The notes below the pieces were generated by a model. The model worked only from the letters and a program-made list of their open reading frames with translations. It was not told the origin of the DNA and did not search any database. From NCBI GenBank assembly GCA_045629045.1, contig JAZQQM010000038.1:1-57229 (forward strand): 57,229 nt of DNA, in the 5' to 3' direction. Of the stretch, positions 50,728 through 57,229 are shown piece by piece. The stretch comes from JAILLW01 sp045629045 (GTDB lineage Bacteria; Bacillota; Clostridia; Lachnospirales; Lachnospiraceae). How positions within the stretch are numbered: the first letter of the stretch is position 1; the number at the start of each line of letters is the position of its first letter. The position numbers and the translations under genes were made by a program.

Positions 50728-53061
50728 TTATTCCAGAGGTTCGCCGTAAAACAGCCCTCGACCTCCGGTACCGAAATAAAAGCGTCCGAATTCCCTGCAG
50801 TCACCATCAAGACAATTTATCTCACCGTAGCGCTGCCTCTTAGTCGAGAGAAGTTCATAGGTTTTGCCTTCGTCGAGACTCCTGAAAAAACCGTATACTC
50901 CGTCAATTTTTGCTGCAGCATACAGAGCTTTTCCGGGTTCAAAATAATTGCCGCCGGCTCTGTTAAGTCCGAGACCCATTCTGTAGAAAGAATCCGAATC
51001 AGAACTTAGCTTAATTATATCTATCATATCCTCCTGTTCGGAATAGATAAATTTATATAAACCGTAACCTCTGATGCATATATATGCCACACCCTTCTCT
51101 CCTGCAGCAAATTTTACGCAGGATTTGTCAGCAGTATCAATCAGGGTAAAATCGAACTCCGGCATACTTTCCCTGCGCAGATCAAAAGTATCTCCGAAAT
51201 CTTTGCTCAGATAAATTCTTCCCTTTTCATCAAAGCCGTAGAAAAGCTTATCGTCCACTCTGTCAGAAAATACTTTAAAGCCTTCAGCCGGTCCGTTAAT
51301 AATAACTTTTTTGAAGCTTTCTCCGCCGTCATGACTGACAATTACCATATCACTCGGAAGTCTGATTCCTATACTCACGGACCATACTATATTGGAACAT
51401 TTATCGGAAGCTGCAACGAATCCCGAATTAACATTCGGCTGCGCAATACGGTTCAATGCAGCATCAAGCTTGTCAGATATTCCGAACGGCAAATTTATAT
51501 GCTGATATGTTTTGCAGGCATCATCGGTACGAATAAGTCCGCCTGTAGTTTTTCCGGTCCAATTACCTCTGGCTGCAATGACAATATGCTCAGCAGCATA
51601 ATCAGAATAGTCTGCATTCAGGCACGTAATATATCGATTGCCGTTCTCATCGTCAAAGGAGTTCCTGCAGTCCTTATCCAAATCCCTGAACGCAAATCCG
51701 CCCAGGTCACCGACTATATCAAGCAGCTTAACGTCAGTTCCCGGAAGCGCATAGCAGTTAATATGCACCGTTTCCTCAATACCGTCACACCAATCCGTAA
51801 ACATTACCTCAGAATCCGAAAGATTAAGTGTTCTGAAAACTCCCGTCCCCGTATTAAACCATGCTTCATTTTCGTTGAACGGATTTATTTTAAAATCGGA
51901 AAGCCAATGAATCAGGTTATTACCGCCATTGTACTCCGGCCTCATATACGAAGTCCTGAATTCCATTCGTCCCGTATTAAGTCCGTGAAGAAACTCTTCC
52001 CAGGTCTTTCCGCCGTCAAAGCTTCTGTATAAAGAATCGCCATCGCGCTTGTTCGCAGTGGAAACACATATAAATGAACCGTTGTTGCTTACAGCTATTC
52101 CGGATATTCCTGTCTCCTCCTGCGGCGGAGTAATATCACAAACATCCCCGATTCGACCGCCTGTAATCGGATATTTAAGTACTCTGCCGTACAAAATACG
52201 CCCCGCATCACAGCTGTACGCCAGCTCCGGTCTGTAATATGTCTTAGGCATAACTGAAGCAGTCACATAAAACGCCTCATCCGTTACCGCTGCACGAAGC
52301 GGAACAGAACCCGGCATTTTTATGCCCTCCATATCTCCTACGCAAGGAACTTCAAGTTCAAGGAAGCTTTCTCCTTTATCATACGAGACGTACAATCCTG
52401 CACCTCTTTGAACCACTTCTTCAGTCTTTCCGTTCTTTAAAAGAGTGGTCGTTCCTGTGTTCTTCGATGTGGTCACGCCCGCAGTGCCTACCAAAAGTAT
52501 GCTGCCATCCTTGCTTTCACATACAAAAGTCAGAAAATCCTCAGGCATGGAACTGTACTTCTCCCATGTATCTCCTTTGTCTGAGCTTTTCCATAGGCCA
52601 TCAAGCTGTGAAGCGTATATCAAAAGATTACTGTCGTTCCTGCTTACGATAAGCTTCGAACCGGTTCCTCTTCCGCTTAAGTTGCCGTGTGCTCTGAAAG
52701 GAAGTTCCCTGTATTCAAAATTCGTTCCGTAATCTTGAGATATTGCGAGTTTCGCATTCTTCCCCTGCCAGGAACCGCTTATTATATAAAGTGAGCCCTT
52801 CTGCTTCTCATCTGCTGCAAGCGCAATCGGATATGTCTCACGAAGATCCTCCATCGAAACATCATCATTAAGAGGACACCATCTCTCATGCACTCTGTCA
52901 AATCTGTATGCGCCGCCGACATCAGTCCTTATATAAAAAGCATCTGGATCCGTTTCCGAGAACAGAAACGAAGTAACGTATCCACCGCCCGGAATCGGAC
53001 AATTCTTATATATATATTCTTGTTTTCCGGTAATCATATGTTCAATCCAATCTGTATTCAA
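50728..53061 (-). CDS. GH74-like beta-propeller glycosidase, no signal peptide
   Basis: The 777-residue protein is a double beta-propeller with repeats of the Asp-box type (SSDKGDTWEKY, SFDGGKTWEEF, SYDKGESFLELE). Two motifs match GH74 xyloglucanases: YIRTDVGGAYRF near the N-terminus (Asp47) and GDLGGFAFRDL (Asp452), the two positions that hold the catalytic acids. No export signal is visible. It overlaps the GH2 stop by 4 bp (ATGA), so the pair is translated together. The substrate could be a pectic side chain or xyloglucan oligosaccharide, and the family assignment is firmer than the substrate. Confidence 0.8.
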   Translation of the reverse strand: MNTDWIEHMITGKQEYIYKNCPIPGGGYVTSFLFSETDPDAFYIRTDVGGAYRFDRVHERWCPLNDDVSMEDLRETYPIALAADEKQKGSLYIISGSWQGKNAKLAISQDYGTNFEYRELPFRAHGNLSGRGTGSKLIVSRNDSNLLIYASQLDGLWKSSDKGDTWEKYSSMPEDFLTFVCESKDGSILLVGTAGVTTSKNTGTTTLLKNGKTEEVVQRGAGLYVSYDKGESFLELEVPCVGDMEGIKMPGSVPLRAAVTDEAFYVTASVMPKTYYRPELAYSCDAGRILYGRVLKYPITGGRIGDVCDITPPQEETGISGIAVSNNGSFICVSTANKRDGDSLYRSFDGGKTWEEFLHGLNTGRMEFRTSYMRPEYNGGNNLIHWLSDFKINPFNENEAWFNTGTGVFRTLNLSDSEVMFTDWCDGIEETVHINCYALPGTDVKLLDIVGDLGGFAFRDLDKDCRNSFDDENGNRYITCLNADYSDYAAEHIVIAARGNWTGKTTGGLIRTDDACKTYQHINLPFGISDKLDAALNRIAQPNVNSGFVAASDKCSNIVWSVSIGIRLPSDMVIVSHDGGESFKKVIINGPAEGFKVFSDRVDDKLFYGFDEKGRIYLSKDFGDTFDLRRESMPEFDFTLIDTADKSCVKFAAGEKGVAYICIRGYGLYKFIYSEQEDMIDIIKLSSDSDSFYRMGLGLNRAGGNYFEPGKALYAAAKIDGVYGFFRSLDEGKTYELLSTKRQRYGEINCLDGDCREFGRFYFGTGGRGLFYGEPLE

Positions 53062-54926
53062 ACATCAGAGTTCTCTGTCATGCGCTGCTGCTCGTCCATA
53101 ATCCAGCTTTTTCCGACCTGCTGATAGAACTTCTGTAAAACATAGAAGGCCGGCTTTTTGTACTTCTTGTCCTCAGACAAAAGCCCCTTCCTGTTGTAAT
53201 ACTTCTGAATAAAGCTTGTTCTTCTGGGACAACGGAAATCATATAATATCCAGGGTGTCATACCCTTGATATACGGAATCTGACTTATTACGCTGATTTG
53301 TTTCTCATATACATCAGCCTGACACTCCTCAGTACCCTTATCATCAACAGTCCCGTGATGCCCGCTTAATGCATCAGCACCGAACTCCGTAATAATAACC
53401 GGTTTGTCAGGATTACTGTTGCTGAACAACTCGGGAAGTTTCGAAAAATCAGGATTATACCAACCGCAGTACTCATTTATTCCGATTACATCGAGATAAT
53501 CCGCCAGTCGGTCTGCAATGCAATTCTCTGCATCATCTACCAGACACGCTGCCGAAACCAATCGGCTGCCGCCCTGCTCATGAGCAACCTCAGCCAGTCT
53601 TCCCATAAAAGAAAGCCTTTCATCCGAGTCGGCATTCTCATTACCCACAGACCAAACGATTACGCTTGCCCTGTTATAGTCACGGGTAATCAATTCCTTC
53701 AGTTGATTTTCCGCATCCTCGTAGGTCTTTTCTCTGTCAAACCTGATAGCCCAATACACGGGTATCTCTTCCCATAAAAGCATACCCAGTTCATCCGCCA
53801 ACACGGCCATATTTTCATGATGCGGGTAGTGTGCGACTCTCATAAAATTGCAGCCCAATTCCTTTGCAATCAATATGTTCTCACGTCTCTCCTGATCAGA
53901 AAGCCCCTTGCCGTGTTCCACACTTTCTTCATGACAACTGATGCCTCGTAAAAATAACGGACTGCCGTTGAGCAGAATATCCCTTCCGACGACCCGGATT
54001 TCTCTGTATCCGACTTTGTCACTGACACAGTCATCAGCACCTGACGCACCTGCATCCTTTTCATCAGCATAATACTTCGCTTCAACCTCATAGAGCTTAG
54101 GATTCTCAGGCGACCATAGTTCTAATGATGAACCTGTATTAATAATTGTACATCCGCGTCCGTTTACAATCCCGATGCACTCTTTAACATTAAGTTCCGG
54201 GATTGATACCAGGGCATGGCCGTTTACCGAGCCTGACATCGTAACATCCATGCTGATATTTGAGAATGTTCCGTCAGGAACAAGCTCTGTTTTAAACTGC
54301 TTTATAAATACCTCCGGCACTCTTATCAGTTCAATATCTCGATATACCCCGCCGTAATTGAACCAGTCTGTATTTTCTGTCGGAACCTGTTCAGGTCTTC
54401 TCGTGGAGTCAACCACAATAATTATTCTGTTTTCGATTTTTAAATAATCCGTTATTTCCCAATATGCCGGCGTGCATCCTCCTCTGTGCATTCCGACGTA
54501 TTCGCCGTTTACAAATACGCGGCAGAGATAATTTGCAGCACCAATCTTCAGATAAACCTTTTCCGACTCTGCAGAAGGTACGTATCGAAATTTTCTTGTA
54601 AATACCATAGTGCCCTCGTACAGCAAATATTCTTTGCTGACGGTATTCCAGCAGGCGGGAAGGTTCATTTCAGGCCATTGATCAAAAGAATAATCAACGG
54701 GAAATGTAAATTTACGATTTGCCTGATCAACTGCTCTGAACCAGCTTTGACGAAGACACGTATCATACTGATCAACAGCATAATTCCATAATCCGTTAAG
54801 CGATTCCTTTTTTCTTCCGCCTTCAAAAATCATTGTATCCGAAGTTGCAAAATGATTCTCATATCTGTCTGTATAATTCTCCAGATGAATATCTGACAGA
54901 TACTTCTTGGTCTTTGTTTCCGACAT
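53058..54926 (-). CDS. GH2 beta-glucuronidase-like glycosidase
   Basis: The 622-residue GH2 enzyme has three beta domains and a barrel. The acid/base is Glu430 in SVGNEN and the nucleophile Glu514 in IITEFGADAL. The sequence YNRKGLLSEDKKYKKP (Asn578-x-Lys580) matches the NxK motif that recognises the carboxylate in beta-glucuronidases, so a uronic-acid substrate is likely. It lacks a signal peptide. AAGGAG precedes the ATG, and a two-hairpin element lies immediately upstream of that site. It heads the two-gene GH2/GH74 operon. Confidence 0.88.
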   Translation of the reverse strand: MSETKTKKYLSDIHLENYTDRYENHFATSDTMIFEGGRKKESLNGLWNYAVDQYDTCLRQSWFRAVDQANRKFTFPVDYSFDQWPEMNLPACWNTVSKEYLLYEGTMVFTRKFRYVPSAESEKVYLKIGAANYLCRVFVNGEYVGMHRGGCTPAYWEITDYLKIENRIIIVVDSTRRPEQVPTENTDWFNYGGVYRDIELIRVPEVFIKQFKTELVPDGTFSNISMDVTMSGSVNGHALVSIPELNVKECIGIVNGRGCTIINTGSSLELWSPENPKLYEVEAKYYADEKDAGASGADDCVSDKVGYREIRVVGRDILLNGSPLFLRGISCHEESVEHGKGLSDQERRENILIAKELGCNFMRVAHYPHHENMAVLADELGMLLWEEIPVYWAIRFDREKTYEDAENQLKELITRDYNRASVIVWSVGNENADSDERLSFMGRLAEVAHEQGGSRLVSAACLVDDAENCIADRLADYLDVIGINEYCGWYNPDFSKLPELFSNSNPDKPVIITEFGADALSGHHGTVDDKGTEECQADVYEKQISVISQIPYIKGMTPWILYDFRCPRRTSFIQKYYNRKGLLSEDKKYKKPAFYVLQKFYQQVGKSWIMDEQQRMTENSDV

Positions 54927-54942
54927 ACCCTTCTCCTTTTAT

Positions 54943-55005
54943 ATTCGGTCACGTTGGTTCGTTCGTGACCGAATTAGGATTTGCTTCACAAATCCTTACC
55001 TTATA
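54943..55005 (-). repeat. Two-hairpin leader element before the GH2 gene
   Basis: This copy has the most perfect hairpins. In minus-strand order hairpin I is AGGATTTG...CAAATCCT with loop TGAAG, and hairpin II is CGGTCACG...CGTGACCG with a ten-base loop. The element ends next to the GH2 Shine-Dalgarno. Relative to 21578-21703 the outer pair of hairpin I is A-T instead of C-G, a compensatory change. Confidence 0.85.
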
Positions 55006-55015
55006 TCAGCCTTAA

Positions 55016-55354
55016 TTACTCCGCTAATTCAACTTTCTTACCCTCAGACAAAACAAGCTGCAGAAGCTCTTCATCAGAATATGAATCCCCTTTTATATCA
55101 ATATCTGCCTCATATACTTCTGTAACGTACATATATTCTTCTCCGTATCCTCCCGGAGCAGGATCGATACGTACTGCCGCAAAATACTTCCCGTCCTCAG
55201 CTTTATACAACTCATGATAAGTTGCTTCAAATTCATATCTCGCCACAAAGGTTTTATTTATGAGCTCTCGCAGAACTCTCTCTGCACCCATATCCTCTAA
55301 AAATCTATCGTATTTATTACCTTTAGCTTTTAATTCTTCGAATGTCTTATCCAT
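55016..55354 (-). CDS. Small hypothetical protein
   Basis: I do not recognise this protein. It has 112 residues from the ATG at 55354 (GGGGG site 8 bases upstream, the GTG at 55363 lies inside that site). It is acidic, soluble and mixed alpha/beta, with a helical N-terminus and a central strand-rich part (YEFEATYHELY). It sits between the GH2 operon and the insertion sequence, on the minus strand, and has no membrane or signal segment. Confidence 0.65.
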   Translation of the reverse strand: MDKTFEELKAKGNKYDRFLEDMGAERVLRELINKTFVARYEFEATYHELYKAEDGKYFAAVRIDPAPGGYGEEYMYVTEVYEADIDIKGDSYSDEELLQLVLSEGKKVELAE

Positions 55355-55377
55355 ATTACACACCCCCTGATTCCATT

Positions 55378-55440
55378 AGGTAGTGTCAAAAGTAACACTA
55401 CTTTTTTTATTATCTAAAGGCTTTAAAAGCCTTTATTTTC
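55378..55440. other. Hairpins at the left side of the insertion sequence
   Basis: TAGTGT...ACACTA (55381-55400) and AAAGGCTT...AAGCCTTT (55417-55435) are short inverted repeats, the second followed by T-rich sequence on the plus strand. They may block read-through into the transposase and mark the left end of the element, but no matching right end was identified in the window. Confidence 0.4.
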
Positions 55441-55534
55441 AACGTTTTCTGGAGGTCTACAAATAAAATGAGCATTGACCTCCCATTTTTGTTATAATTA
55501 TCCGCGACCAAACATCAAATTCAACAAAGGAGCA

Positions 55535-57004
55535 ATGCTCGTGGATATTATACTTTATCTTATTCAACTATGCCACCAGCTTTATAAACAAAACTGCTGG
55601 TTAATCAACTTTATCTGCAAATATATTCCTCTCAAGCAGTGGGCTTATGATGATTCCCATTCACCTAAGTATCAAAAATTTAAGATTGATGAACTCCCTT
55701 TAATCCTCAATGTAGAGCCTTGGGACTATCGTGACTTTATGGCTTACCTTAAGTGGCGCTACAAGGATGATTACAAACCTATCAAGCCTATCAGCCGCAG
55801 ATCTGAATGCGACATTGATGATGACTGTACGTGTCCTCGCTGTAATGCTCCAAGCATCTACCTATACAAGAACAATGGTTCCAAAGGCCAGCTTATGTGC
55901 AAGGTATGTTCCACCAAGTTCTCTCCAGAAGAGAACAGACATACATCCATTAAGCTTCGCTGTCCACACTGTATGCATACCCTTGTTCCTAAGAAAGACC
56001 GTAAGCACTTCATTGTTCACAAATGTGTTAATCCCAAGTGCTCTTACTACCTCAAAAATCTTAAGAAGGTCGATAAATCTGACCTTGATGAAGACTATGG
56101 TAAGAATAAATATAAGCTCCACTATATCTACCGTGAATTCACCTTGGATTTCTTCAAGATGGATCTTAATTCTCTGCCTAAAAATGCTTCATCCTTAAAG
56201 TTCACTAAGCACGATGCTAATGTCATGGGGCTTTGTTTAACTATGCATGTAAATCTGCACATGTCACTTCGTCAGACCAAATATGCTCTAAAAGAGTTAT
56301 ACAACATCAACATCTCACATCAGCAGGTTGCTAACTATTGCAAGACCGCCGCTATCTGCATCAAGCCTTTCGTAGACAACTACAACTATGGTGATACGGA
56401 TGTAATGACAGCCGATGAAACCTACATCAAAATCCGTAGTATCAAAGCCTTTATCTGGTTCATCATGAATCCAAAGAATCGTTCCATCATTGGTTATCGT
56501 GTATCTACAGAACGTGATGTCGGAGCTTGCATTCTTGCCATGCGTATGGCTTTCAGACACTTTGTAAAGCTACCAAAAGACTTTAAATTCATTGCCGATG
56601 GTTACAGTGCATATGTCCTTGCTGCTCAGCAGTTCCTACATGAGTATGGTAAAGATTTTAAGTTCGACATTACCCAGGTGATTGGTCTTACAAACGACGA
56701 TGAAGTATCCAAAGAATACCGTCCGTTTAAGCAGATGATTGAAAGACTTAATCGTACCTACAAGATTTCCTACAGACCAACCAATGGCTTTGACAATGTC
56801 GATGGTGCCAACTATGATCTGTCACTTTGGGTTGCCTACTACAACTTCTTAAGACCTCATGAATTCAATCATTACAAGGTGCTTAATGAGGTTGATATAC
56901 TCAAGGGGGCTGATAACATGCCAGGCAAATGGCAACTACTAATCTTCCTCGGTCAGCAAACAATTCTGAACCTGCAGCAAGGCGAAGCCTCTAACTGTTC
57001 TTAG
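55535..57004 (+). mobile_element. DDE transposase with N-terminal zinc ribbons (IS6-like core)
   Basis: This transposase of about 490 residues has a DDE triad at Asp294 (TADETYIK), Asp355 (IADGYSAY) and Glu403 (MIERLNRTY), numbered from the ATG at 55535. The N-terminal 180 residues contain two zinc ribbons (CPRC...CKVC and CPHC...CVNPKC), unusual for IS6 proteins. The spacing of DETYIK and the IERLNRTYKISYRPTNGFDN segment resembles IS6. A GTG at 55541 has better ribosome-site spacing than the ATG. The nearby end positions of the element are not defined. Codon use differs little from neighbours. Confidence 0.85.
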
Positions 57005-57013
57005 ATTCAGAGC

Positions 57014-57158
57014 CGGTGGTAGTAACCCAGCCACCGCAAAGCGGCTTGCCCTTGCCAGCTAACTAAAAAGAACTGCTACACTGATGTCAGCGACGGAGAA
57101 AATCTTAACTGTTCTTGAGTTCTTCGCCGTCGGTAATTACCTGACAGCAGTTCTTTTT
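57014..57158 (+). terminator. Structured 3' region of the transposase with nested inverted repeats
   Basis: The arms AAAAAGAACTGCT (57065-57077) and AGCAGTTCTTTTT (57146-57158) enclose TGTCAG/CTGACA (57085-57090, 57141-57146) and CGACGG/CCGTCG (57091-57096, 57127-57132). The outer arm ends in five T and can act as a terminator. A separate stem CGGTGG...CCACCG lies at 57014-57036. Sequence 57159-57229 shows no gene. Confidence 0.6.
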
Positions 57159-57229
57159 ATGCTGTCAAGGGTGGCGGAACTCTTTCCAACCTTAAATATT
57201 TGCAGTTTTCAATGTGCAACTATGCTCTG

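Noticed and set aside
57005..57158. Guide RNA of a TnpB/IscB type element
   Set aside because: The adjacent transposase is a DDE enzyme with no TnpB or IscB gene in sight, and the fold with a T-run is explained as a terminator.

Overview
The window looks like chromosome from a low-to-moderate GC, Gram-positive anaerobe of the Lachnospiraceae (pectin-using relatives of Lachnospira or Butyrivibrio). This is inferred from the FabK-type FAS-II operon, MsmX-type sugar ABC transporters, an EFR1-type ferredoxin, purine-rich Shine-Dalgarno sites before most genes, and the isomerase and hexuronate gene content. No rRNA, tRNA, CRISPR array or prophage was seen. Almost all genes are on the minus strand. 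The plus-strand genes are an AraC regulator, a LacI regulator, a pectinesterase and a transposase.

Left part (1-12.1 kb): a truncated acidic repeat surface protein, an array of five 64-bp repeats, then a complete fatty-acid synthesis operon read right to left: acpP-accB-accC-accD-accA-fabH-fabK-fabD-fabG-fabF-fabZ, followed by a MarR-type regulator and an EFR1 flavodoxin/ferredoxin gene. The operon has a near-consensus promoter, and a 28-bp palindrome sits just downstream of its -10 box. This suggests that the distal MarR protein is a FabT-like autoregulator.

Middle-left (12.2-23 kb): a large secreted beta-domain protein, a one-component sensor joining a LacI-type sugar-binding domain to GGDEF, an AraC-controlled cluster of two Gfo/Idh/MocA dehydrogenases plus a sugar isomerase, and a small SPFH / ribbon-helix-helix / DUF1648 membrane cluster.

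Right part (23-55 kb): a pectin and rhamnogalacturonan oligosaccharide locus. An ABC importer operon carries one lipoprotein, two permeases, two MsmX-like ATPases and five unrecognised small membrane proteins. GH105, CE8 pectinesterase, GH28, CE12 and GH4 enzymes have no visible signal peptides, so oligogalacturonides appear to be imported and then de-esterified and cut in the cytoplasm. Saturated galacturonate goes through UxaC-UxaB-UxaA, unsaturated uronate through KduI-KduD, and both meet at KDG, then KdgK and KdgA give pyruvate and glyceraldehyde 3-phosphate. A LacI regulator is divergent from uxaB. Related palindromes (TGTAA-N4-TTACA class, overlapping the cre consensus) lie at lacI, uxaB, kduI and the ABC operon. 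A GH2 and GH74-like gene pair and an IS with a zinc-ribbon DDE transposase close the window.

The most unusual non-coding signals are a two-hairpin element (four copies at three loci), each locus abutting the Shine-Dalgarno of a minus-strand gene, and the 64-bp palindromic tandem array near the left edge.
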